From Streptomyces katrae (GTDB lineage Bacteria > Actinomycetota > Actinomycetes > Streptomycetales > Streptomycetaceae): a stretch of DNA of 64,000 bases. Both the position numbers and the translations under genes were made by a program. Of this stretch, positions 42,575 to 51,665 are shown piece after piece. How positions within the stretch are numbered: the stretch's first letter is position 1; each line of letters opens with the position of its first letter. The notes beneath the pieces were generated by a model that saw nothing but the letters and a program-made list of their open reading frames with translations, had not been told where the DNA came from and searched no databases. Location of the stretch: positions 558,001 through 622,000 of the forward strand of contig NZ_CP020042.1 of the NCBI RefSeq assembly GCF_002028425.1. The letters run 5' to 3'.

Positions 42575-43111
42575 TCACGCCACTCCCACGGCCGGCCGGG
42601 CGACGGGGTGCAGGGCGGCGTACTCCAGGGGCGCCGACGGGTCGATGGACAGGTCGCGCACCAGGTCCCGTACGAGGAGCAGCGAGGTGTGCCCGCCGGA
42701 GACGATCAGCACCATGCACGGATTCGGCAGCGGCCCGTGCTCCAGCGTGTCGGCGGCGACGTGGCCGGCGAGGTGGTGCACGCCGTACAGCGGCACCCCG
42801 GCCGCGTACGCGAGGGTCTTCGCCCCGGCCAGGCCGACCTGGAGCGCACCGGACAGGCCGGGGCCGGTGGTGACGGCCACGGCGTCGATGTCACGCAGGC
42901 GCAGCCCTGCCTGGTCCAGCGCCGCCTGCACGACGGGGCTGAAGGCCTGGAGGTGCGCGCGGGCCGCGATCTCCGGCACGACACCTCCGAAGCGCGCGTG
43001 CTCGTCCATGCTCGACGCCACGACATGGGCCAGCAGTCTCCCGCCGGACACGATGCCCGCACCCGTCTCGTCGCACGACGACTCGATCCCGAGCACCACC
43101 GGAGCTGCCAC
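42575..43111 (-). pseudogene. tsaD: Half-length TsaD-like protein (truncated tRNA t6A synthase subunit)
   Basis: A 178-aa open frame matching the first half of Tsa[53 protein letters not shown], the metal-binding [10 protein letters not shown], and [12 protein letters not shown]. TsaD is normally 340-370 aa; here similarity stops at LVRDL and an unrelated 20-residue tail follows. The second half with the remaining active-site residues is missing. GTG 43111 has GAGG upstream and a strong promoter. It is probably a decayed duplicate, since tsaD is essential and a full copy should exist elsewhere. Confidence 0.75.
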
Positions 43112-43124
43112 TTCAACCTCTTTC

Positions 43125-43156
43125 GCACATATAACGCAATTGCATATTGTGTGCAA
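43125..43156 (-). promoter_or_regulatory. AT-rich promoter with embedded palindromes, for the truncated tsaD
   Basis: On the minus strand: TTGCAC (43156-43151), 17-bp spacer, TATATG (43133-43128). The same stretch is a 30-bp imperfect palindrome centred on GCAATTGC (43125-43154, 11 of 15 pairs). ATTGCA and TGCAAT also pair across 7 bp (43139-43157). The AT island stands out in the surrounding GC-rich sequence and looks like a MarR/TetR-type operator. Confidence 0.6.
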
Positions 43157-43292
43157 TAAGGTACTCCGTCGGCGCCCGCCCCCCGTTCGCCGGGTCGCCG
43201 TCGAGGAGGCGGAAGCATCACACCGCTGCGGCGTACCCGGGCGCCGTCGTGCGCAAGATTCGCCTACGCCCGCCGCCCCGCCGGACAGTTGG

Positions 43293-43298
43293 CATACT
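43293..43298 (+). promoter_or_regulatory. -10 box for a leaderless kinase-MFS mRNA
   Basis: CATACT ends 8 bp before GTG 43307, and no ribosome site precedes that GTG. Transcription would begin at or next to the start codon. Confidence 0.4.
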
Positions 43299-43306
43299 TC
43301 GTCCCC

Positions 43307-45793
43307 GTGGACCAGTTGATCGCAGCAGACCCGACCCACATCGGCCCGTACCGTCTGATCGCCCGGCTGGGTGAGGGCGGCATGGGTCTGGTGTATCTGG
43401 GCCGTTCCGAGGGCGGGCGCACCGTCGCGGTGAAGGTCGTACAGGCCGAGCACGCCGGCCATCCCGAGTTCCGCAGGCGCTTCGCCCGCGAGGTGGCCGC
43501 CGCCCGGCGGGTGGGCGGGGACTGGACGGCAGCGGTGCTCGATGCCGACCCGGAGGCCGCCGTGCCGTGGGTGGCGACGCAGTACATCCCGGGACCGGAC
43601 CTGCGCACCGTGGTCGCCGAGGACTTCGGGCCGCTGCCCGCGTACTCGGTGCACACCCTCGCCAACCGGCTGGCCGTCGCCCTGAGGGCCGTGCACGAGG
43701 CGGGCCTGATCCACCGTGACCTGAAGCCGTCCAACGTGCTCGTCACCGTCGACGGCCCCCGTGTCATCGACTTCGGCATCGCGCGGGCGATGGACAGCCT
43801 CACCGGGGACAGCCTGCACACCCGCACCGGCATGCTCATCGGCTCCCCCGGCTTCATGTCTCCCGAACAGGTCCGCGGCCGCGAACTCACCCCCGCCAGC
43901 GACGTCTTCTGCCTCGGCGCCGTCCTCGTGTACGCCTCCACCGGACGGCTCCTGTTCGGTGCCGCCGACTCCGGGCTGAACGCCCACCTCTTCCGGGTCG
44001 CCGAGGAGGAACCGGACCTCACCGGCGTTCCGCAGCCGCTGACCGCACTCGTCCGCGCCTGCCTGGAGAAGGACCCCGCCGCCCGGCCGACCCCCCAGGA
44101 GGTGGCCGACCGGACGGCGGTCGAACAGGCCGGGGAGTGGCTGCCGGGCACGGTGCTGGCACAACTCGGCCGCCGTGCCGCGAGGTTGCTGGACTGGGCC
44201 CCCGAGACACCCGCCGGGGAACCCGCCGCGCTGCCGGACCCCCGTATCCCCTCGGTGCCGCGCCAGCACCAGCCGGAGCCCGGGCCGCCCCCGTACGCGC
44301 CCACGACCCCGGCCACGGCCGCGGCGCGGTCCGTCCCCGCGCGGGGCTTCGGGCCGCCCCCGGCCGCCCTCCCCGGCCCGGCGGCCCCGCACCCCAGGCG
44401 TTGGTGGGGCCTGGGCGTGATCGCCCTGACGCAACTGCTGGTACTGCTCGACGTGATGGGCTTCAGCATCGCCCTGCCGACCGTCCAGGCCGATCTCGGC
44501 TTCGCCGGCGACGGCTGGAACCCGGTCACGGTCTACTTCCTCGCCTTCGCCGGGCTGCTGCTCGTCGGCGGGTACCTCTGCGACCTCGTCGGCGCCAAGC
44601 GGACCCTGATCACCGGCGTGGCCGGCTTCGCGGTGGCCTCCGTGCTCTGCGGCTCGGCCGGCGAGCCCGGTCTGCTGATCGCGGGGCGCGCCCTGCAGGG
44701 CGCCTTCGCCGCCTTGCTGACACCGGCCGCACTGTCCCTGGTGTCCACCGGTTTCCCCGACCCGAGGGAACGCGCCCGGGCCTTCGGGATCTACGGGACG
44801 GTCGCGGCCGGCGGCGGGGCGCTCGGGCTGTTCGCGGGTGGCTGGCTCGCGGAGCTGGCGTCCTGGCGGATGTCTCAGTACGCCGCCGTCCCGCTCGCGG
44901 CCCTCGCGGTGACCGGCGCTGCCACCCTGCTGCCGGGCCGCCCGTCGGACGATCCTGCCCGTTCCGACCGGTTCGGCGTGCTGCTCGGTTCCGGCGGACT
45001 CGCCGCCCTGGTCCACGGCATGGACGAGGCCGGGCGGCTCGGCTGGACCACTCCCCTGGCCCTTGGCCTCCTCGCGGTGGGCGTCCTCCTGCTCATCGCC
45101 TTCCTGTGGCGGCAGACCAGGACGTCCGGCACCCCGTCGGCCGGGCACCTCAGCTGGGACGGCCACCGCGTCGGCTGTGCCCTGGTGATGGTCCTGACCG
45201 GCGCCGGCCTCCTGACGCTGCTCCCCGCACTCACCGTCTACCTGCAGTACGTCTTCGGGGCCGGCCCTGCCATGACCGGGGGGATGCTCCTGCCCCTGGC
45301 CGCCGCGGCCGGCCTCACCGCCACGCAGGTCTCGGCGCGCCTCCAGCACCGCACCGCGCCCCGCGTGCTGATCGTGTCGGGACTGGTCATGGCCGCCGCC
45401 GGGACGCTGGTCCTCGCCGTCGCCGACGCCGGCAGCGGGTACGGGCCCCATGTGCTGCCCGGCATGCTCCTCGCCGGATCCGGCGGCGGTCTGGCCCTCG
45501 GGCCGCTCTTCTCCACCGCCACCTCCGGCGTCGCCCCGCAGCACTCCGGCGCGGCCTCGGCGGTCGTGCTCATGGCCCAGCAGGTGGGCGAGGCGATCGG
45601 CGGGGCACTGCTCGTGACCCTCGTCAGCGCCCGTCTGGCCGCTTCGTCGGACGAGAACCGGTCCGAGCAGATGCTGCGCGGCTACACCGACACCCTCTGG
45701 TGGGCGGCCGGCGCCCTGCTGCTGGCGGCGCTGGTGGCCGGCCTGCTGGTCAAGACCCGGGCCCCCGGGCCGGCCGGCGTCAACGCCAGGTGA
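43307..45793 (+). CDS. Ser/Thr protein kinase fused to a 14-TM MFS drug transporter
   Basis: An 828-aa protein. Residues ~14-270 are a PknB-type kinase: [49 protein letters not shown] Pro/Ala-rich linker (~290-360) leads into a DHA2-type MFS with 14 spans ([40 protein letters not shown]). There is no frameshift at the junction. In PknB-like kinases the C-terminal part senses signals; here it is a whole transporter. TTG 43289 is an alternative start. The fusion suggests phosphorylation coupled to transport, by inference. Confidence 0.88.
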   Translation: MDQLIAADPTHIGPYRLIARLGEGGMGLVYLGRSEGGRTVAVKVVQAEHAGHPEFRRRFAREVAAARRVGGDWTAAVLDADPEAAVPWVATQYIPGPDLRTVVAEDFGPLPAYSVHTLANRLAVALRAVHEAGLIHRDLKPSNVLVTVDGPRVIDFGIARAMDSLTGDSLHTRTGMLIGSPGFMSPEQVRGRELTPASDVFCLGAVLVYASTGRLLFGAADSGLNAHLFRVAEEEPDLTGVPQPLTALVRACLEKDPAARPTPQEVADRTAVEQAGEWLPGTVLAQLGRRAARLLDWAPETPAGEPAALPDPRIPSVPRQHQPEPGPPPYAPTTPATAAARSVPARGFGPPPAALPGPAAPHPRRWWGLGVIALTQLLVLLDVMGFSIALPTVQADLGFAGDGWNPVTVYFLAFAGLLLVGGYLCDLVGAKRTLITGVAGFAVASVLCGSAGEPGLLIAGRALQGAFAALLTPAALSLVSTGFPDPRERARAFGIYGTVAAGGGALGLFAGGWLAELASWRMSQYAAVPLAALAVTGAATLLPGRPSDDPARSDRFGVLLGSGGLAALVHGMDEAGRLGWTTPLALGLLAVGVLLLIAFLWRQTRTSGTPSAGHLSWDGHRVGCALVMVLTGAGLLTLLPALTVYLQYVFGAGPAMTGGMLLPLAAAAGLTATQVSARLQHRTAPRVLIVSGLVMAAAGTLVLAVADAGSGYGPHVLPGMLLAGSGGGLALGPLFSTATSGVAPQHSGAASAVVLMAQQVGEAIGGALLVTLVSARLAASSDENRSEQMLRGYTDTLWWAAGALLLAALVAGLLVKTRAPGPAGVNAR

Positions 45794-45959
45794 CCGGCGC
45801 CGGCTGGTCCGGGCCCGTGTTCGCTCGCGCCCCGCAGCCGCAGGGCCGCCACCTCCTGCGTGGACGGGACGCGGGGCGAGTGGATGTCCCGGACACCAGG
45901 GCCGGCTTCGCGCGGGTAGCCGTGCTCGGCGAGCTCCCGCGCGACCTGCATGCGGCGAC

Positions 45960-46578
45960 GGCGAGGGCCTGGAACCCCCGACCTACCCCGCACCCGACGT
46001 ACGCCTGGCGCGCCTCGCCGGCAAGGTTGGCCTCACGCCCACGTGGCCGCCCACCGAGGGCTTCCTCGACGGCCTCCCGGAGCGGACCGGGCTACGCACC
46101 CACGACTTCCTGCTCGTCGCGGAACTCCCCGTGGTGCCGGGCCGGCAGCTGTTGCGTGCCCGTGCGCGTTCCATGACCGCGCCGGCGAACATGCTCACTC
46201 CGTGGAAGCCCCGCCCGTACGAGCAATACCCACCGGCTTCGGCTCGCTCCTGCTCCGGATGCTCTCGCTCCGTAACCTGAACTGGTTGGGAACGGCCAAG
46301 GTGATGTGTCTGATCTCCGGTGTCTGCAAGGCGGCTTCGACCATCGGCGCGGTGGGTCGAGGGGCCAAGCAGATCGATGCGGAGATGCTCGACGGCTTCG
46401 CCGCGACGCTCGGCGTGCCGGTCGCCGTACTGGCCGAGCTGACCGGTGTCCGCCCATCGGCGGAAAGCTCACACCCGCTGTGGTCGACACGGCCGCCCTG
46501 CTCTGGGAAGTCCGGCACTTGACCTGGGACCAGGAGAGCCGGCTCACCGAGTACGCGGAGGCACTGGGCGGGGAGTGA
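45960..46578 (+). pseudogene. Frameshifted remnant of Streptomyces HTH-type DNA-binding gene(s)
   Basis: Three frames each carry a recognisable piece in order: VRLARLAGKVGLTPTWPPTEGF...GLRTHDFLLVAELPV (about 45995-46135), AEMLDGFAATLGVPVAVLAELTGV (46375-46452), and VVDTAALLWEVRHLTWDQES (46480-46540). These resemble parts of Xre-like regulators common in Streptomyces. No single frame joins them. A functional short protein from 46306-46578 cannot be excluded. Confidence 0.45.
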
Positions 46579-46931
46579 GGCCGTCCCGCTATGGCTGTGA
46601 GAGCGTCCCTTCGTCGAGCCGGCAGAGCTGCCGGAGGAGGAGAACCGCCCAGGGCGGTCCGAAACGGGTGCGGACCCCGGTCCGCCGGGGACCGCACCCG
46701 GGCGCCCCAGCGCAGGGCGATGGTGTCGCCCATGTCGGGCCGACAATCCCCCGGCCGGGTGACACGACCCTGTTCGAGCGAGTTTCAGCGCCGCCACCTC
46801 AGGCACGCCAAGCCCCCCAACGCCGACCAGAACATTCGTTCACCGTCCGCCCCGGAACCGACCGTGACTCGCCCGATCGGGAGCCGTTCTTAGAGCACCA
46901 GTACCAGCCGTGCGCCCATCCGGAGGACCCC
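46579..46931. other. About 350 bp without a clear gene
   Basis: It contains the hairpin at 46666-46699 and then sequence upstream of the 49-codon ORF and the ABC exporter. No promoter stands out. No RNA gene was recognised. Confidence 0.5.
46666..46699. terminator. Hairpin, probable terminator
   Basis: A 15-bp stem with one A-A mismatch (46666-46680 with 46685-46699), 4-nt loop TCCG, downstream of the decayed regulator gene. Confidence 0.6.
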
Positions 46932-47081
46932 GTGCATCCCCTGCCGATCCGCCCCGAAGCTCCTGCCGCAATCGAACATCCCCAGTCCACCCCGTGCCCG
47001 CGAGCGGCAAATGGCCGCCCGGTTGACGCCCCCTCCTCCCGTGGCCGCGACCGACGACCGGATGCCGGGAGGGCCGCGTGA
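46932..47081 (+). CDS. 49-aa ORF coupled to the ABC exporter gene
   Basis: GTG 46932 has GGAGGA 4-5 nt upstream, and the frame ends at TGA 47079-47081, overlapping the exporter GTG (GTGA). The product starts MHPLPIRPEAPAAIEHPQS and is rich in Pro, Ala and Arg, with one Cys. No family recognised. It could be a peptide exported by the next gene, a coupling leader, or chance. Confidence 0.4.
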   Translation: MHPLPIRPEAPAAIEHPQSTPCPRAANGRPVDAPSSRGRDRRPDAGRAA

Positions 47082-49087
47082 GCAAGGGCACCATGACCGG
47101 ACCCGGCACCGCGACGGTGTCCGACTCCGAGCGGCTCCTCTTCGGTGGCGAGCTCGCCTACGACATCGGCTGGGACCGGCACGAAGGCGCCTGGCTGAAA
47201 CTCGGGCTGTGGACGATGGCGAAGCAACTGCCGCGGTTGGTCGGGACCGGCCTGCGGCTCGCGCGCCTGGCCGACGCCCGCGCTCTGCGGGTGGTCCTGG
47301 CCTCCGAGGCCGGCCGTGGTGTCGCCCAGGCCGTGGGACTGGTCGCCGTGAACCGTGTCCTCGGGCACATCCTCGCCGGCGGCAGCACCAACGAGCGCCT
47401 CACGCAGGCGGTGCCCGCCCTCACGGTCGTGGCCGTGACGGCGTTCCTCGGTTCGCTGCTGCGGTCGGCGTCGACGGCGGCCACCGGAGCCCTGGAGCCG
47501 AAGGTGCAGCGTGTCGCGACCGAGCAGTACCTGGGGCTGGTGCACCGTACGGAGCTCGCAGCGATCGAGGACGACGAGTTCCACCGGCTCCTGGACGCAG
47601 CCCGGTACGGGGCCGACTCCGCCCGGCGCATGATCCGCTACTGCACCAACACCCTCAACTCCGCTGTCTCCCTCATCGCCGCGGCCGGCGTGCTGACCGT
47701 CCTGCACCCGCTGCTGCTGCCGCTGCTCGTCCTGATGACCCTGCCGAGCGCGTGGAGTTCGCTGATGATCTCCCGCCAGAAGTACATCTCCTTCCACGCC
47801 TTCGTCCAGCACGCCCGGGCCGGGCACCTCCTCGGCCAGCTGCTGACCCAGAAGGAGGCGGCAGCGGAAGTCCGCGTCCACGGCGTCGGCCCGTTCCTGC
47901 TGGGCCACTTCCGGACCATGGCCGAGACCAGCGAGCGCGAGCAGACCCGGCTGGCCCGCCGCGCCGCGCGGATCGGACTGGTCGCCGACGGCGCCGGCGG
48001 CGTCGCCACCCTCCTCACCTACGGGGCCCTGGGTGCGCTGCTGTGGGGCGGGGCGCTGGAACTCGCCGTCGCGGGCACGGCCGTGCTGGCCATCCGTACC
48101 GGCGCCGCGAGCCTGGACACCCTGGTGCTGCAGATCACCGAGCTGCACCAGGAATCGCTGTTCGTCGCCGACTTCGAGCGACTGTGCCGGGAAGCGAGGA
48201 CCCGGGCCATCCCCGTGGGCGGGCTCCCGCTGCCCGAGCGGTTGCGGGAGGTCCGTTTCGAGAAGGTCACCTTCACCTACCCCGGCAGCGGCGCCGAGGA
48301 GCCGGCGCCCACGCTGCGCGACGTCAGCCTGGCCTTCCCCACGGGAAAGATCATCGCGCTGGTGGGCGAGAACGGCTCCGGCAAGTCCACCCTGGTCAAA
48401 CTGCTCGCCGGCCTGTACCTGCCCGACGGGGGAGGCGGGACGATCTGGTGGGACGACGTCGACGCCGCAACCGCCGACCGCGACCAGGTCTTCGGACGCG
48501 TCGCCCTGATGTCGCAGGACTTCTACCACTGGCCGTTCACCTTCCGCGTGAACGTCGGCATCGGCCAGCCCGGCCACGCCATCGACGACCCGGCGGTGGA
48601 GAGGGCCTCCGCCTTCTCCGGGGCCGACGAGGTCCTCGCGGACCTGCCCCGGGGGCTCGGCACCCTGCTGGCACGGGGCTACCGCGGCGGCCACCAGATC
48701 TCCGGCGGCCAGTGGCAGCGCATCGGGATCGCCCGCGCCCGGTACCGGCAAGCCGACATCCTGATCGTGGACGAGCCCACCAGCGCCCTGGACGCGGTCG
48801 CCGAGCAGCGCGTCTTCGACCAGATCCGGGCACTCGCCTCGACCACCGGGCAGACGATCGTGCTCATCACCCACCGCCTCCACTCCGTACGTCACGCCGA
48901 CCTGATCCACGTCCTCAAGGACGGCCGGGTCGCGGAGTCGGGAACCTTCGCCGAGCTGATGCACGAGAAGACCGGCACCGGTGACTTCCGCGACGCCTAC
49001 CTCGTCCAGGCCGCAGCCTTCGATGCCTCCGTACCGGCGCAGGCCACCGGAGACCACGACGCACCGGCCGCAAGGGACCGCTCCTGA
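47078..49087 (+). CDS. ABC exporter, fused membrane and ATPase domains
   Basis: A 669-aa half-transporter. A membrane region of about residues 50-340 includes LNSAVSLIAAAGVLTVLHPLLLPLLVLM. The ATPase has Walker A VGENGSGKST, signature ISGGQWQRIGIARA, Walker B ILIVDEPTSALDA and switch ITHRL. The N-terminus has no C39 peptidase domain. GTG 47078 has GGGAGGG upstream. Similar single-gene exporters accompany lanthipeptide and other peptide clusters. A tandem-Nudix gene follows. Confidence 0.88.
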   Translation: MSKGTMTGPGTATVSDSERLLFGGELAYDIGWDRHEGAWLKLGLWTMAKQLPRLVGTGLRLARLADARALRVVLASEAGRGVAQAVGLVAVNRVLGHILAGGSTNERLTQAVPALTVVAVTAFLGSLLRSASTAATGALEPKVQRVATEQYLGLVHRTELAAIEDDEFHRLLDAARYGADSARRMIRYCTNTLNSAVSLIAAAGVLTVLHPLLLPLLVLMTLPSAWSSLMISRQKYISFHAFVQHARAGHLLGQLLTQKEAAAEVRVHGVGPFLLGHFRTMAETSEREQTRLARRAARIGLVADGAGGVATLLTYGALGALLWGGALELAVAGTAVLAIRTGAASLDTLVLQITELHQESLFVADFERLCREARTRAIPVGGLPLPERLREVRFEKVTFTYPGSGAEEPAPTLRDVSLAFPTGKIIALVGENGSGKSTLVKLLAGLYLPDGGGGTIWWDDVDAATADRDQVFGRVALMSQDFYHWPFTFRVNVGIGQPGHAIDDPAVERASAFSGADEVLADLPRGLGTLLARGYRGGHQISGGQWQRIGIARARYRQADILIVDEPTSALDAVAEQRVFDQIRALASTTGQTIVLITHRLHSVRHADLIHVLKDGRVAESGTFAELMHEKTGTGDFRDAYLVQAAAFDASVPAQATGDHDAPAARDRS

Positions 49088-49166
49088 GCACCGGCCCGTC
49101 CCCGCTCGTCTGCCGCCGGCCGCCCTGCCGGCGCGTCCGCCGCACCCCCACCTCAAGGAGCCTGTG

Positions 49167-50057
49167 ATGACCCTGACCGACGACCCCCGCGGGACCGCCG
49201 CGCTGCTCGTCGACTCCCGAGGCCGCTACCTGCTGCACCTGCGGGACGCCAACAAGAGGATCTGCGACCCGGGGACGTGGAGCATCCCGGGCGGCGACCG
49301 CGAAGGAGCGGAGTCCTCCCGGGAAGCGGTGGAGCGGGAACTGCTGGAGGAGACCGGTCTGGTGGTCCCGCTGGAGGAGTTCACGGTGGTCGACAGCCGG
49401 GGCCCCGACGGGGTCAAGGGCAGGATCCGCGTCTACCTCGGATCCTGGGACGGCGACGCCGACAGCCTGCCGTGTCCCGAGGGCATCATGTTCCGGCACT
49501 TCGACGCCGGCACCATCCGGTACCTGACGATGTGCCCGTGGACGAAGGAGGTCATCGACCTCCACCAGGCCCAGGCCCCCACCCTCGCCCCGGTCCCGGT
49601 GCAGACCCGTACCGGAGGGCGGGCGCGCCTCAACGTCGTGGGCGTGCACCTCTACCTGGAGCAGGGCGGCAAGGTGCTGCTCGGCCTGCGGCACCCCGAC
49701 TCGGCGTTCGCGGCCACGACCCACCACTTCCTCGCCGGGCACTGCGAGCAGGAGTCCGCCGTCGCCTGCCTGGTCCGCGAGGCGCAGGAGGAGGCCGGCA
49801 TCGACGTGGATCCGGCCGACGTCGAACTCGTGCACGTCGTGCACGTGGTGGACCATCCCGGCGGCCGGCCGCGCATGCAGCTCGTCTTCCGCGCCCACCA
49901 GTGGACCGGCACACCGCAGGTCCGCGAGCCGGACCGCTGCGTGTCCTGGGACTGGTGGCCCGCCGAGGCCCTCCCCGACCGGATCGTGCCCTACACCCGC
50001 GCCGCGATCGAAGGCATCCGCGCGGGCCGCACCTACACCGAACTCGGCTGGACCTGA
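49167..50057 (+). CDS. Tandem-Nudix hydrolase
   Basis: A 296-aa protein with two Nudix folds. The first box is GDREGAESSREAVERELLEETGL (G...REUxEExGU intact) near residues 40-62. The second is GHCEQESAVACLVREAQEEAGI near 190-212. Both have the metal-binding RExxEE glutamates. Two active domains in one chain are less common than one. AAGGAG precedes ATG 49167. Substrate may be a nucleotide derivative; not readable. Confidence 0.88.
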   Translation: MTLTDDPRGTAALLVDSRGRYLLHLRDANKRICDPGTWSIPGGDREGAESSREAVERELLEETGLVVPLEEFTVVDSRGPDGVKGRIRVYLGSWDGDADSLPCPEGIMFRHFDAGTIRYLTMCPWTKEVIDLHQAQAPTLAPVPVQTRTGGRARLNVVGVHLYLEQGGKVLLGLRHPDSAFAATTHHFLAGHCEQESAVACLVREAQEEAGIDVDPADVELVHVVHVVDHPGGRPRMQLVFRAHQWTGTPQVREPDRCVSWDWWPAEALPDRIVPYTRAAIEGIRAGRTYTELGWT

Positions 50058-50412
50058 CAGTCGACGCCCGCGGCCTGCATCTCGGCGGTGAACGCGTTCC
50101 GTTGCGCGGGCGGCATGATCGGGTCTTCCGACCCGACGGCGGCTATCCGGTCGGGATCAGCGAGCAGCGGCATGCAACGGGCCAGCATCTCCTCGGGGTC
50201 ACCCAAACAGCGCCCGCCGTGAAGGTCGAAGGCCAGCGCTACGTATCCCAGCTCGGCGAGAGCATCGGCACTGCGGCGCTCGACCTCGCTGAGCCCCATG
50301 CCCTCTGGTCCGAGCAGCACCGCGGGCCGGCGGTCGACACCGGCCGGGAGCGCGAGGTGCCCGATCCTCGTCACACCGTCGGCAGGATACTCGACCGTAC
50401 GCGTTGCTCCGA
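50033..50412 (-). pseudogene. Dienelactone-hydrolase-family gene with internal deletions
   Basis: The minus frame reads TVEYPADGVTRIGHLALPAG, RPAVLLGPEGMGLSEVERR, ALAELGYVALAFDLHGG, MPLLADPDR, then at once IAAVGSEDPIMPPAQRNAF and EMQAAGVD. In intact family members roughly 80 residues with the nucleophile lie between ADPDR and GSEDP, and a His-containing end follows AAGVD. Both are missing, and the end runs into the Nudix gene. There is no good start codon with a ribosome site. Confidence 0.7.
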
Positions 50413-50543
50413 CCGGCCGTGGCCCTGGCGGTACTCGCCGACGGTACTCGCTGAGCGTGGCGTCCGCTGCTGCGCCGGCCGACGGGGTGCCTTGGCCGTC
50501 GGCCTCGTCATGGCAGCATCGCCCCTGCCGCCCGGTCGGGGTG

Positions 50544-51098
50544 TCAGGGCGCGGTGAGGGCCGCGGCGCCGAAGGAGACGTCGAAGCGGTCGCACCAGAT
50601 CGTCACGCTGGTGTATTCGGAGAGCTTCACACCCGCCGGGATCGGGTAGTTCTGATCGCCCTTGTTGCCCTTGAGCTTGCCCAGGCTGAGGTACTTGCCG
50701 TCGTCGAACACACGCCAGCCCGCCACGCCCTCTTTCACCGGGGCGTCGGTCAGCCACACGCGCAGGTCCGGCCCGTTGCTGGTGTCCAGCCCCTCCAGCC
50801 GTAGGACGTGCGAGCCGTCCGCCAGCCGGACGACCTTCACCGTGCCGGTGGTGGTGTGTTCGTGGCTGATCAGGTGTCCGCCGGAAACGGTCTGCGGGCG
50901 GTCGGCGGCCGGGGGCGCGACCGCCGCCGGACCAGGCGCCGACGCAGACGATGCCGCGCCGGGCAGCGCCTCACTGATCGCCTGGTCCTGCCACAGCTTC
51001 CATGGCTGGAACCAGTACAGCCCCGCCGCCACCAACACCACCGCCAGCGCCGCCGCTCCGGTCACCAGCGGCCCGCTCCGCCTGCCCCAACGTCCCAC
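50544..51098 (-). CDS. DM13-domain membrane-anchored protein
   Basis: A 184-aa protein. One N-terminal span (LVTGAAALAVVLVAAGLYWF), an Ala/Pro-rich linker, then a DM13 domain: VLRLEGLDTSNGPDLRVWLT, KYLSLGKLKGNKGDQNYPIP, and YTSVTIWCDRFDVSFGAAAL. The single conserved Cys is in VTIWCDRF. DM13 domains are secreted and proposed to handle redox or electron transfer. The start is GTG 51098. It stands alone, antisense to its neighbours. Confidence 0.85.
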   Translation of the reverse strand: MGRWGRRSGPLVTGAAALAVVLVAAGLYWFQPWKLWQDQAISEALPGAASSASAPGPAAVAPPAADRPQTVSGGHLISHEHTTTGTVKVVRLADGSHVLRLEGLDTSNGPDLRVWLTDAPVKEGVAGWRVFDDGKYLSLGKLKGNKGDQNYPIPAGVKLSEYTSVTIWCDRFDVSFGAAALTAP

Positions 51099-51230
51099 GA
51101 CCCGCCCCTTCGTCCGTACTCAGACACGCATTCAACGGCATCCCGGACCCCGCGGCCACAGGTCCACCCCTGACGGAAGTCTTACGGCGGACCGGGCGGC
51201 CGCCGGACCCACAGCCCTTGCGGTGGGAGA

Positions 51231-51274
51231 TTGACATCATGGACAGCTGTCCAGTTATTCTGGACACCTGTCCA
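51231..51274 (+). promoter_or_regulatory. Promoter with two TGGACA(G/C)CTGTCCA operators
   Basis: TTGACA at 51231-51236; a weak AT-rich -10 (GTTATT/TATTCT) follows near 51254-51261. TGGACAGCTGTCCA (51240-51253) is a perfect palindrome; TGGACACCTGTCCA (51261-51274) differs at one base. Centres are 21 bp apart, two DNA turns, so two dimers can sit on one face. They cover the spacer and the start region of the DUF1304-tetR operon, consistent with autorepression. Confidence 0.75.
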
Positions 51275-51302
51275 TTAATGACGAAGGGGCGGGGTCACGC
51301 CG

Positions 51303-51665
51303 ATGGAGACGACCGCGACGGTGCTGGTGGGCCTGGTGGCCGTGCTGCACGTGTATTTCCTGGTGCTGGAGATGTTCCTGTGGGAGCGGCCGCCCGGCCG
51401 CAAGCTCTCCGGCTTCGACGCGGAGCTCGCCCGCGCGACCGCCGGCCTCGCGGCGAACCAGGGGCTCTACAACGGATTCCTGGCGGCCGGGCTGGTCTGG
51501 AGCCTGTTCGCCGGGGACCCGACCGCCTTCCGGGTCCGGGTCTTCTTCCTCGTCTGCGTGGTGGTCGCCGGGATCTACGGCGGCCTCACCGCGAACCGTC
51601 GCATCCTGATCGCGCAGGCCCTGCCCGGGGCCCTGGCGCTCGGCGCCGTCCTGCCGGCCGGGTGA
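51303..51665 (+). CDS. DUF1304 membrane protein
   Basis: A 120-aa protein with four predicted spans: TATVLVGLVAVLHVYFLVLEMFLW, NQGLYNGFLAAGLVWSL, FFLVCVVVAGIYGG and a last Ala/Leu helix. HVYF...EMFLW and NQGLYNGFLA are the conserved DUF1304 blocks. Function unknown. It is translationally coupled to the TetR gene and lies behind twin operators, so it is probably induced by that regulator's ligand. Confidence 0.88.
   Translation: METTATVLVGLVAVLHVYFLVLEMFLWERPPGRKLSGFDAELARATAGLAANQGLYNGFLAAGLVWSLFAGDPTAFRVRVFFLVCVVVAGIYGGLTANRRILIAQALPGALALGAVLPAG

Noticed and set aside
42575..45544. A 989-codon minus-strand frame opposite the kinase-MFS gene
   Set aside because: The antisense part is low-complexity Gly/Arg/Gln sequence. 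Only the last 178 codons resemble a protein (TsaD).
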